Source of the DNA: Beroe ovata
Lineage: Eukaryota > Ctenophora > Nuda > Beroida > Beroidae
Assembly (NCBI GenBank): GCA_946803715.1
Contig: CAMPET010000327.1
Location: 33,660-54,894, forward strand
Length of the DNA: 21,235 nucleotides
Reading direction: 5' to 3'
Shown: piece after piece, positions 1-9,148 of the stretch
Layout: each line of letters begins with the position of its first letter
Position numbering within the stretch: the stretch's first letter is position 1
Notes under the pieces: generated by a model
The model's input: only the letters and a program-made list of their open reading frames with translations
What the model was told of the DNA's origin: nothing
Databases searched by the model: none
Program-made: the position numbers and the translations under genes

Positions 1-142
1 ACTATTCACCTCACTATTCACCTCACTATTCACCTCACTATAGTTCACCTCACTATTCACCTCACTATTCACCTCACTATCACTTCACTATTGACATCAC
101 TATAATTCACCTCACTTCCCTAATCTTCACCTCCCTCCCCAG
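1..142 (+). repeat. Intronic TCACCTCACTAT short tandem repeat
   Basis: The first 120 bases are a degenerate tandem array of the 12-mer ACTATTCACCTC, with drifted copies such as ACTATAGTTCACCTC and ACTATCACTTC. It runs into a pyrimidine-rich tract and an AG at 141-142, so the array is read as the 3' end of an intron of the docking-tail gene. Related CACCTCACTAT sequence recurs at 19911-19921 inside an intron of the RASEF-like gene, so the motif is dispersed and not private to this locus. The array runs off the left edge of the window, so its full length is unknown. Confidence 0.8.
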
Positions 143-631
143 GTTCCGTCAGACAACTATATGAACCTCGGCCCCTCCCTCTCCTCTTCCCACGCCTCCA
201 CGCCCGCGTCGTCACACGGTGACTACATGGAGCTGGACGGTATGCACGCCGGGGCACACGCCTCTCCCACCCCCACGGAGACTCCAATCCACACACCCAC
301 CCACACGCTCAAACACTCGGCTAGCTGTCACGCCGACTACATGAACATCGACACGCTGTCCCGGAAGTTTGAGAAGAGTGCGAGTGTCGACTACTCGAGC
401 TCGGGCGTGATTTACGAGGCGGAGAGTGATGTCGGTAGCTATGGTAACTACATGAATATACCGTCGTTTTCCGACAGTCTACCAAAGGCAGCGGTTGTTA
501 AAAACGCTCCGATCTACGATACTCCACCCAACCACTTGCGCGCTTTCGCTGCTATGGAAAGCAAAGGAGTGGGAATGTCCGTATCGAACCCGATATACGG
601 AAATTGTGGAACTCAGAAGTTGCAAACTTGA
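143..631 (+). CDS. Last exon of a tyrosine-rich docking protein or receptor tail (partial)
   Basis: This exon follows a CCCTCCCCAG acceptor and encodes 162 residues to a TGA stop; the 5' part of the gene is outside the window. The sequence is low-complexity, rich in Ser, Thr, Pro and His, with no folded domain visible. It carries regularly spaced tyrosine motifs: Y6 MNL, Y28 MEL, Y66 MNI, Y91 EAE, Y103 MNI, Y125 DTP and Y152 GNC (numbered from the exon start). pYxN is the established consensus of the GRB2 SH2 domain, and pYDxP is that of CRK/NCK-type and RasGAP-type SH2 domains. By inference this is the cytoplasmic tail of a receptor tyrosine kinase or the C-terminus of an IRS/DOK/FRS-like adaptor that recruits GRB2-SOS. 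Which of these it is cannot be decided without the upstream exons. An intron lies directly upstream in phase 0 relative to the reading frame shown. Confidence 0.75.
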   Translation, partial: VPSDNYMNLGPSLSSSHASTPASSHGDYMELDGMHAGAHASPTPTETPIHTPTHTLKHSASCHADYMNIDTLSRKFEKSASVDYSSSGVIYEAESDVGSYGNYMNIPSFSDSLPKAAVVKNAPIYDTPPNHLRAFAAMESKGVGMSVSNPIYGNCGTQKLQT

Positions 632-2815
632 GGAGATGATGGCATCCTCAGATTTCTCCCCATCTCTCTGTGTGTGATTTGTACCCCTCACTTCCATGAC
701 AAAGGACTTATCTTGATATGATTTTTATTAACGAACACTCGTTTTGTATGATTTATTGACAAGGGCTGCTCCCTTTCTGAACTGTTGAAGTCGAGAACAA
801 TCAGACTCACTCACAGCACACACAAACACTTCATGAGAAGCCGTAAGTAAGTATGACTTCGACATTTTGTTTGATTTTGTCATTCATTGGAGACACACTA
901 ATATTTTTAGTAAGTGCCTCAACTTGCCGACATCCTCCCTTTTTGGGATGTTTTGGCAACGAGCTCGCGGTTTGGTAAACTTCGCATATCTCACTGAAAC
1001 ACTGATGTATGGGGACTGTAACAGACTATGGATGAGAAGCAATGTTGATTCGTTTATCGGTGTAGACTGCTACGATTGAGCGTAGTCTGCACCTGGAAAA
1101 CGCTGAAATCCGTTGTGTGGTATTATAGATCTGTTGATTGATTTGCACTTAATATAGTTTCAATTCAGATTTAAATAATGACTATTTTAGTGGTGTTGTA
1201 TAACGGACTACGGAATTTAATTTAGTATAGAATGTTAAGTTGGACGATATAAAATGATTTTGGTTGTTTTTATGTTAATCGGAGTACTCAGTAGCGCCTA
1301 GATCACTTACTCCATCTTCTGATGATTGTTGACATTATGGAAGATTTATCACTTCGGCATCCTGATTGCTGTTTACGAAGCACCCCGAAATTTGTTGGGT
1401 TTCTTTGACCGATTTCATGCTAATATTTTACATTCTTTTAGTAAAATTTAAAAGATGTGTTTCACTTTTCAACTCCGTGCTCATGCTTCATCCCTGAATT
1501 CCCTGTAATTCCAAAATACCAGTGACTGGCATTATCAGTGACGTTTTACCATCTGCTTTTTGCTTATCATATTACCCAGCTAGTAATGTGATCTTATCAT
1601 ACAGCATGTGAGCTGATCATGAGAAATTCCATCATTCCAGCAATTTTCCCAATTTTGATGGTTACACTTTGAACTGTGGACCGGACTTTCACTGCACCTC
1701 TTAACGTAAATAAATCCGAATCACAGCATAAATCTTTGTTTTCATTTCTAGGAGCAGTTAGCAACATCATCGCTGATAGTTAATGCCTGTCATGAACAGC
1801 TATCATAATTGATTGGGACACGTGATGTTCCAGCGATTCACGCTGATTTTGCAGTTACTGGAGCGCGCGAAGTTGTTTCTTGCGATCCATTGTTATGCGC
1901 AAGTTTGACCGCGCGCGCGCCGCGCATTATATTTAATTCGACCGGACCGGCCCATGCACTAGCGCGTAAATCAATTCACGACGAACGTTCACGAATATTT
2001 CACCGGAAATTGAGAAGTTGGCTACGAAAAATTGATGCCTCAGAGATAAGATAAACAATAAGTGTTATTACAGGACATACTAGGAGTTTATGTTGGTCAA
2101 TTTGTTCAATTGAAACAAACCATACTGTCAATTTCAATGTACAAGACGGAATAACACAGATATATCAAACATTAAAATTAAACCCACATTGCAGGGACAC
2201 TGATTTTAAATGATCAATATTGATTTCAACACGAGAAGAAAAGGATGCGACCGACGGTGTAAAAATGTCGCTCGGTTACTTTAATACAAATTATCCCCTA
2301 GGCAACGCATTAATTCTAACACTTCGTGTTTCACCCAAACCGTGAAACAAAATCTCAGTTTTTGAAATTCGAGCATAGTTAAGACGTTCTAGCACGAGAA
2401 GCTAGGCCAGGGGATAAAGCCAGAGATATGATCAACATGCTGGTATAACCAATGATAAAGCCGGTGCAATCAGATTCACTTCAGTTACCAGATACTAGAT
2501 ATCTAGATAGAAACTGGTTCATTCTATAATGTACTACTGACACGACTCTCAACTAACTACCTTTATATATATGCACGTTATAAGACCGTACCCATATGGC
2601 TAACTGAAATGCATCTGATCAAATATCAACATTGACGATATCAATGAACAAGAATTAGTTACTCATGGACGTTGACCCAAAAAGCTCCACTACAACTGGA
2701 CACAACACCTAGCTGGTAATTCTGTCCAAATATCCAAATGTCAAGGAACGCCAAATCTTGTAATAACCCTCGGGAAAAATCCCGGAGATCATGATGGGAC
2801 TGCAGAGAGGGGTAG
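632..2815. other. Intergenic region, no gene seen
   Basis: This stretch should hold the 3' UTR of the docking-tail gene and the 3' flank of SAR1, which converge here. A canonical AATAAA at 1709-1714 is a possible, rather distal, polyadenylation signal for the plus-strand gene. The ORFs in it (867-1079 and 1809-2054 on plus; 2659-2943 on minus is out of frame with SAR1) have no recognisable motifs. A CG alternating run lies at about 1910-1925. I see no RNA gene and no clear mobile element. Confidence 0.6.
1709..1714 (+). terminator. Possible polyadenylation signal AATAAA
   Basis: Canonical hexamer about 1.08 kb downstream of the stop of the docking-tail exon. It is the clearest one I saw between the two converging genes, but the distance is long and no downstream GU-rich element was verified. 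Confidence 0.25.
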
Positions 2816-5250
2816 TTAGAGATACTGGGATAACCATCGGAATGCCTCTCCGTAACCTTGACGTTTTTTGATCGAACACATGAAAATCTCGATGGGGCGG
2901 GTCTGGAGCTCCTTAATGGGAATGTTGCCCTGAAAATGAGCAATGTTAGCAGTCTCGATGAGTATTAAAAACACTGCAAACTACGGCTGTTCAGCGATTA
3001 TCAATCTGCTCTTGGATTGGCTGCTACCTTGCCAGTTGTCTGTCCATGAAGTCTGAACGTGGTCCTCAGTTCATCCTCAGATGCAGCGCCTATAGATATG
3101 ACCAGTAATAAATAACAGTGTGTGACAATATGATAGTGATACCTGATAACAATACAACACAATGACAGCAACTCATACCAGCACAGTCGATTTTGTTTCC
3201 CAATATCAGGATAGGCAGATTACTGATTTGCTCGTCCGATAGCAGGGCGTTCAGCTCAATGCTGCTCTCTTCAAACCTACTTCTGTCCACAGCGTCAATG
3301 ATAAACACTATGGTGTCCACGACGGGGAAGTAATCTTTCCAAATCTTACGAGCTGAAGATGAGATCGGTGAACATGAGCACTCGCTCACCAATCACCATT
3401 CACACTTTTTGATATCCAATATCTCAGAAAGCAGAACTTCATAAGTAAGCCAGTGGCTAACATATTCCTAGTAAATAGACACTAACCTTGCGTATGTCCC
3501 CCGAGATCAAAAGTAGTTAGTTTAATGTTGTTGAGCGTCAGTTCTTCAGATGCTGCGATGATGGTAGTGTTTGGAAATGCAAATTGGATAAATTCGAGTG
3601 TAGGTATTGTTTTGGTAAGACAACAGTTCTAAATTTACCGAACAGAATATCGAATTTCAATGGAGTAAAATGATGTAACTCATCACATGTTTAACGATCA
3701 TTGTTATTTTCCATAACCTTTAATGAGTTGTTGATATCCCGTTATACAATGCGTGTATGTACATTCTATATTATGTGTGTCTATCTTAAGACTCATTTGA
3801 TAAGTCTGTTTATAACATTCATCCAAGGCTTATGAAATCCTACCCTAGAAAAGTGAACACGTAGCACCTCATAATGCGCGCGGCATGTACGGCGCGCACA
3901 CACACTACTTGCAATAGAAAAGTAGAGTACATTTCAAGCAAAATTATGCTAGTTTATCTCGCGCGTTCCATGAAGTGCAAAAACATTCGCGAGAAAACAG
4001 AAACAAGGATCCATGGAGCATTGGTTGGGTGTGGCTATTGGTCTTATCAGTTATTATGAGATAATTGTCTGAAGGATTATTCGTTCGTTCGATATACTCG
4101 TGTGCCATTTTAACACATCCCATTCTCAGCATTCCTCCATCACATTTATACTGTAGTATCAACCAGCTGTGATGAATGGGGCAACTATTCGTCACATAGT
4201 TCCTTTCTTACGCAGTGGTGTCAACGAAATACATTCTCTGCATTCCTAGTATGTAGTGGTGTCAACCAGCAGTGAGTTGTGACCAATAGGGCATCCATTC
4301 GTCACACAGGCCTGTTCCTACGAAACTACGAAGTGGTGTCAACGAATTCCATTCTATGCATTCCTTCGTCACAGTTACGCAGTGGTGTTAACCAGCAGTT
4401 CCGAATTAAATGGGGCATCCATTCGTCACACAGGCCTGTTCCTAGTTCCTACGGAATGGTGTCAACGAATTCCATTCTCTGCATTCCTACGTCTTAGTGA
4501 TACAACTTGGTGTCAACCAGCAGTGACGAATGGGGCATCCATTCGTCGCACAGGCCGGTCATTACAAAGCGGTGTCAAGGAAATCCCCTGCATCTTTCGT
4601 CACAGTTATACAGTCATGTTTTGTCATTGATGTTTACTAATATGCCCTATAAGATTTTTGATTTTAAATTTATCAACACTACCCTATTATTAGAATCAAA
4701 TTTGAGCGTGCTCACGATGAATATCGAAACATGTACAAACTAAAGAACCTCATTACTGTCCATAATATCTCCAGCCCGTCTGGGTTCATTATTCGTTGAT
4801 TAGGTACTTATCTATGAGTAATGACACGAATATTTAAGGTGTATTTAGACTGCACCAAAGTACCACGTATTAGGTGATAAGGGAGAAGGTAATTGGCGGG
4901 GGCTATGTGAGTATAGGTTTGGTGACAAGTTGTGCAGTAAAGTATCTAACTACATACTGGCATGAAGAGTTGGGACATTAGTTCCAAGCCTGTCGTCCCT
5001 CAACATTTGGAGTAGTGTGGTCTTCCCTGCATTATCCAGGCCAAGGAGCAACAGCTTTCCCGACTTTTTAGCAAGACCTGAATTGGAACCTTCTTTATGA
5101 GGTTGAGAGGTTGGAGAAGAATCATTTCCACAAATAATTCATGTTGTCATGGGTATGAATCATGTTTTCATGGGTATGAATCATGAGTAACAACGGAACC
5201 TTACCCAGGGTCCTGAGAATGTCGAACATCCAGTTATACAACCACCACAT
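2816..5250 (-). CDS. SAR1: SAR1 small GTPase (COPII coat), complete, six exons
   Basis: SAR1 is the GTPase that starts COPII vesicle budding at the endoplasmic reticulum: SEC12 loads it with GTP and it then recruits SEC23/24. Exons on the minus strand: 5250-5205, 5077-4958, 3552-3487, 3352-3179, 3089-3028, 2929-2816, all with GT-AG borders and compatible phases, giving 193 residues (human SAR1 is 198). Visible motifs are the P-loop GLDNAGKT (residues 28-35), the switch I threonine in PTLHATSEEL (T56), DLGGH (71-75, with the His needed for GTP hydrolysis in SAR1), NKID (130-133) and MCSI near 173-176. The start is an amphipathic, aromatic-rich segment beginning MWWLYNW, in place of the usual SAR1 helix that bends the membrane; it is short and divergent but in the right place. 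There is no lipidation motif, as expected for SAR1. The ATG at 5250 was chosen because it directly precedes this helix. The start codon is the least certain part. Confidence 0.93.
3553..4957 (-). other. Large second intron of SAR1
   Basis: Intron of 1,405 bp, about ten times the size of the other SAR1 introns (89-134 bp). It begins GTATGT and ends in GCAG on the minus strand. The extra length is accounted for partly by a minisatellite at 4152-4618. A short GC-rich inverted repeat TGCGCG/CGCGCA flanks 3875-3898. No ORF inside it looks like a protein. Confidence 0.8.
4152..4618. repeat. Minisatellite, about four units of 103-126 bp, in SAR1 intron 2
   Basis: The anchor AACCAGC recurs at 4161, 4264, 4390 and 4515, giving periods of 103, 126 and 125 bp. 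Each unit contains two copies of a GGTGTCAAC-type motif, a GGGCATCCATTCGTC block, an ACAGGCCTGTTCCTA block and a CATTCTCTGCATTCCT block. In the fourth unit TGACGAATG (from 4523) and CATTCGTC form a hairpin arm pair around a seven-base loop. The copies have diverged by substitutions and small indels, so the array is not very recent. It should be transcribed within the SAR1 pre-mRNA. Confidence 0.85.
5140..5181. repeat. Two tandem copies of a 21 bp unit in SAR1 intron 1
   Basis: CATGTTGTCATGGGTATGAAT at 5140-5160 is followed at once by a copy with one or two changes at 5161-5181. It lies in the 127 bp first intron of SAR1 (5078-5204). It is probably a simple slippage duplication. Confidence 0.85.
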
Positions 5251-6260
5251 TTTCTCAAGGCAGGGGATGGACTTATCAACCTACACGAATTTGAGAGGTG
5301 AACAAAAAATCACAACAAACATTAAACGGTTCTCAAGTTAATATCCACCATAACCCCTTCTCTGCCAAATTCGGGCAACAGGAGCAAACTTATAAGGATA
5401 CTCCCTAAATGAATGTACTGATTGATTTGAAACCATAGCTTTAGGACTATTAGAAACTCAGCTCAGACAGCCCAAATTTCATCTCCAATGATTGGTTCTT
5501 AACTTAAATCTCACATACCAGATTCCTAGTAATACGAAAGTACATTTATAAAATCCAGAGAGGTCTTCACTCCCAGTTTGACATTCAATTCCTATTACTC
5601 TCAGATGTTGTATGAACTCTGTTCCTCAATTTCAACTTTTTGAATAAATAAACAAAAAGGCTTGAAGCTCCTCCAGTTGAGGACTAAACCAAGGTATTAG
5701 ATGAGAGATAGTTGGTTAAATGGCTCTTGTATCTGGTAACAAAATGAACATTACTCTTTTCATTGGGATAAATTTTGTCATTCAGGGACATGCTGACACA
5801 AACCTGTGCCACCTCATCACATATTTTCAATGCAGCTGTTATTCTGCCTCCTTTTAATCCACACACAATCCATCTTGCTTGCAAATTTGTAGAATTCATG
5901 CAACATGAACAATATGTTTTTCAGGACACAGTGTTTGTCATTGATCTATGCATAAAAGCTAACCTACCTAATGCCGTGTGTGTCTGTGATGTACATAGGG
6001 CATATCACAAACACATACACTCATGGACTCTGAGAGTGTTATGTGTGTCTGTGTCCTTGATTGTGTCAGTGGCTGTGTGTGTGAATATTTTTTAGTGTGT
6101 GTGGGTGTGTGTTTCATCACTTTTATGTTAAAAAATGTACTTGTAGCACCTACACTGAGATTGAGAAAGGTATGCCAGAATTGGGATCAATTGTGACTAT
6201 ATTTGACAAACTTTATGTTAGGATCAAACCATCAGTGAATCACATGGGTGCAACAATTTC
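5251..6260. other. SAR1 upstream region; TG-rich tract, no confident gene
   Basis: This holds the SAR1 5' UTR and promoter on the minus strand. A CGTGTAG acceptor-like site just upstream of 5280 could mark a 5' UTR exon of about 30 bases before the ATG. Overlapping ORFs at 5775-6095 (plus) and 5684-5899 (minus) are antiparallel and match nothing I know. From about 5975 to 6112 the plus strand is rich in TG dinucleotides interrupted by other bases, a decayed microsatellite. No TATA box is evident. Confidence 0.5.
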
Positions 6261-6272
6261 AATGGTAGAATG

Positions 6273-6362
6273 TTGTAGGATTTTACCCTACCGTCGGTGC
6301 ACACAATTTTCATTCCACCAGGGATAAAATCCCGCCAGCAAGGGTAGTGTGAAATCCTACAA
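6273..6362. mobile_element. 90 bp MITE-like element with 11 bp terminal inverted repeats
   Basis: The segment begins TTGTAGGATTT and ends AAATCCTACAA, a perfect 11 bp inverted repeat, with partial extension inwards (TACCCTACC against GGGTAGTGTG). It is flanked on both sides by the same 9 bp, GGTAGAATG, at 6264-6272 and 6363-6371, which looks like a target-site duplication. The interior contains a second small palindrome, GGGAT-AAA-ATCCC, at 6321-6333. It has no coding capacity, so it would depend on a transposase in trans. A 9 bp duplication is typical of Mutator-like elements, but the terminal sequence is not one I can assign. It sits at the broken 3' end of the LINE. Confidence 0.65.
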
Positions 6363-6457
6363 GGTAGAATGGCAAATGTAAGCCGAANGGTTGTTGAAGA
6401 TCTTTGGGCCAGTGAATGATAAGCTTTTTCGACCAAATTTTGTGTTCCTAACTGGAG

Positions 6458-7459
6458 TCAATAGTCTTGGTGTAAGCCATGATATGAGTAAGTGAACATG
6501 TCTTGGATGTATGCAGGTGCCTGACCATTTATAGCTTTATAGGAGATTAGGGCTATTTTGAAAATAATTCGCTTTCTGATCTGAAGCCAGTGAAGCTGGT
6601 GAAGGTCGTTGCCCACATGATCATACTTATATTTACCCGTCAACATTTTGGCAGCACAGTTTTGGATCACCTGTAACTGATTAAGAAGCCTTTCAGAGAT
6701 GCCAAAGTACAAGCAATTGCAGTAATCTAAGCACGATATGACCATGCTATTAACAACAGATTTCATTTGGTCTATATCCAGCAGAAAGCGAATTTTAGAA
6801 AGATTCCTTATAGTGTGGAATGAGTTCTTTTTCAGTGTGGTTATCTGGTTGTGAAATGATAAATGCTGATCCATTTGGACACCTAGGTTTTTCACTGTTG
6901 ACTGGAATCGTACTGTTGTACCACTATCAAGATTAACACCATGTATTAAGACCTGCTTGAGAATTTTACTGGAACCAAAAACAATAATCTGTGTCTTGGG
7001 CTCATTGAGTTGAAGATAGTACCTTGACATCCACTTCCTAATGATATCAAAGCAGTCATTGATTTGAGTTGTTAACAAATGAACTTGTTCAGATGGTGTA
7101 AATGATTTAGAAATCTGGTGATCATCCGCATATCCAAAAATTCTAAAACCAAGCGTTTTAACACATCTGTATATGGATCTGATGTATAAATTGAAGAGAA
7201 CTGGACCTAATACAGATCCTTGTGGAACTCCGAATTTTATGGTTATTGTTTCAGATGTTACAGTTCCTAGTCTGATTCTCTGACATCTGCTTTCAAGAAA
7301 ACTCGAAAACCATGAAAGTGCTGTCCCTCTGATACAAATTTCATTCTTCAAGATCTTTAGAAGCAGTGCATGATCAACAGTGTCAAAAGCTGCACTGAGA
7401 TCCAGGAGCATAACTACAGTTGTGGTTTGTTCATCAGCTGCCACTAATATATCATCCAC
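6458..7459 (-). pseudogene. LINE ORF2, catalytic reverse transcriptase core, frameshifted from upstream part
   Basis: 333 residues in a different frame from the upstream part, overlapping it by 8 bases; a single-base indel near 7455 explains the shift. It carries LDLSAAFDTVDH (motif A), GVPQGSVLGP (motif B) and YADD (motif C with both catalytic aspartates), followed by a thumb-like region and LHWLQIRKRIIFKI, typical of CR1/L2-type elements. It stops at 6458. Just downstream, in another frame near 6390-6455, the residues RNTKFGRKSLSFTGPKIFN match the conserved GPKLWN-type C-terminal block of these elements, which shows another frameshift near 6460. Catalytic residues are present but the copy cannot make one continuous protein. 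Confidence 0.88.
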
Positions 7460-9113
7460 TAGGTACTTTCACAAGGATTGTTTCAGTGCTATGGTTCTTC
7501 TTGTATGCGGATTGTTCTGGACAATGCAGATTATTCTGCTGCAAGTGATTGGTGAGCCTCTTTAAGACAACTCGTTCAATAAGTTTACCTAAGAAGGTCA
7601 GGTTGGACACTGGACGATAGCTGTTAAAACTATTTGCATCAAGTTTCTTATCCTTAAGCAAGGGAGTGATATCTGCCAGTTTCACACCTTCCATTGATCC
7701 TGTGCTTAGTGATAGGTTAACCAAATCCACAAATATTGGTAGCATGGAGTCAATGTTGCTTTCAAGCAGCTGTTGGGGTAGAACATCAGCAGGAGAACAT
7801 TTCACCCCACACTCATTGATAATCTCCTTAATTTCCTCAGGTGTTGTGGGCTCGAAATCAAATAGTTCACTGTGGGAGCCAAGAGATTGATGAAAATCGG
7901 GTAATGCCGGATAGGAGTTAAACTTTCCACGAATCTTGTCAATCTTATCGATATAAAACTGGTTAAAGTCACTGGCAAGTTTCATAATGTCGTCTGCCTC
8001 AGGAAGTGTGTGAAGCTTCTGCTTGTCAAGAGCCTTGTTGACAATACTGTAGAGGGTTCGAGCATTTCCTTTAGCTTGATGAATAATTTTCCCAAGATGA
8101 GTTTCCTTCTTATTCTTGGCTAGCATCGTGCATTGAAAGCTCAGCTCCTTATACAACAAGAAGGCATCATCTGAAATGTGTTTAGTTCTTTCAGCCTGAC
8201 GTCTCAATTTTCTCAACTCTCTGTATTCTCTGTCAAACCACGGTGCCTTATCAACAACTGATATCCGTTTAAGAGTCACAGGAGCATGGTGATCGATCAG
8301 ATTTCTGAAGGAAATTGATAAATCGCGCACAGATGCTTCAAAGCCTTGGTTAGTCGGAAAGAAGTCTACTATCTCTTGTATGTCGGAGGAAAATTCGATT
8401 TCATTGATCTGAGCTAGGTTTCTGACTCTGATTTCCTTAAAGTACTTGCCCTTCATGCAGGTATTAAGGGAGTAGAAGATAGGAAAGTGATCAGACCCTA
8501 AGGAGTTTAGGGGGTCCACAATGGCTGTGCTGGAGACAGTGTCATTCAGTGAAAAGAAGAAGACCTGGTCTAGAGATCCACCAGAGGAATGAGTTGGCAT
8601 ATCTACCAACTTCTTCATACCATAAGAACTAAATATGTCAAGACAATGTTCTTCAACAGCAGATGGAGTTTCAAAATGCACATTCATATCTCCAGCAATA
8701 ATGAAGTTGTCAGATTTGGTAGATATCTCAGATATCAAAATATCAAGCTCATGAGGGAAAGTTGATGTTAGAGCCCCTGTCCTATATAAGGTCACTAAGG
8801 CAATTTTAGCCCTGTTAGTTTTTATCCAAACTGCAACAACTTCAAAACTATCAAATATCCTTGACAACTTACATTGTGAAACTGGCAATCCACTTTGGAA
8901 AATTATTGCAACTCCACCCCCTCGCATATCTTACCTAAATTCGTGGAAAATGGAGTAACCATAAGACTTGACAATGCTTGTTGTAGCATTTGAATCATCA
9001 GTAAGCCAAGCTTCGCAAATAGAAGCAACAGCAATACCTCTGTCCTCCAGAAGACCCATGACATCATCTACTTTATTATTAAGTGATCTTGGATTGAAGA
9101 GCAAAAGATTCAA
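7452..9113 (-). pseudogene. LINE ORF2, endonuclease and N-terminal reverse transcriptase region, broken
   Basis: The frame starts with an APE endonuclease (LLLFNPRSLNNK, then CEAWLTDD) and is cut by an in-frame TAA at 8931-8933; the same frame resumes with RGGGVAII. Further endonuclease motifs are GDMNVH and SDHFPI. A linker follows, then the first reverse transcriptase motifs (SYRPVSNLTFLGKLIERV and QSAYKKNHSTETIL), and the frame is lost at 7452. The enzyme would nick target DNA and prime cDNA synthesis from it. No ATG lies at the start: the frame is open upstream across the ORF1 stop at 9149-9151, so ORF2 may have been translated by reinitiation or frameshifting from ORF1. This is an inference. 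Confidence 0.85.
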
Positions 9114-9148
9114 TTGAACACCTTTTTCATAAGTGTCATTGATGCCAA

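Noticed and set aside
4152-4618. Regularly spaced repeats that might suggest a CRISPR array
   Set aside because: The units are contiguous and homologous over their whole length, with no unique spacers, and lie in an intron of an animal gene.
4279-4743. Overlapping plus-strand ORFs over the minisatellite
   Set aside because: They arise because the repeat unit is close to a multiple of three and lacks stops; the peptides are just the translated repeat and lie in a SAR1 intron.
5684-6095. Opposing ORFs of 71 (minus) and 106 (plus) codons upstream of SAR1
   Set aside because: They overlap each other, include TG-rich simple sequence, and match no family I know; no splice signals support them.
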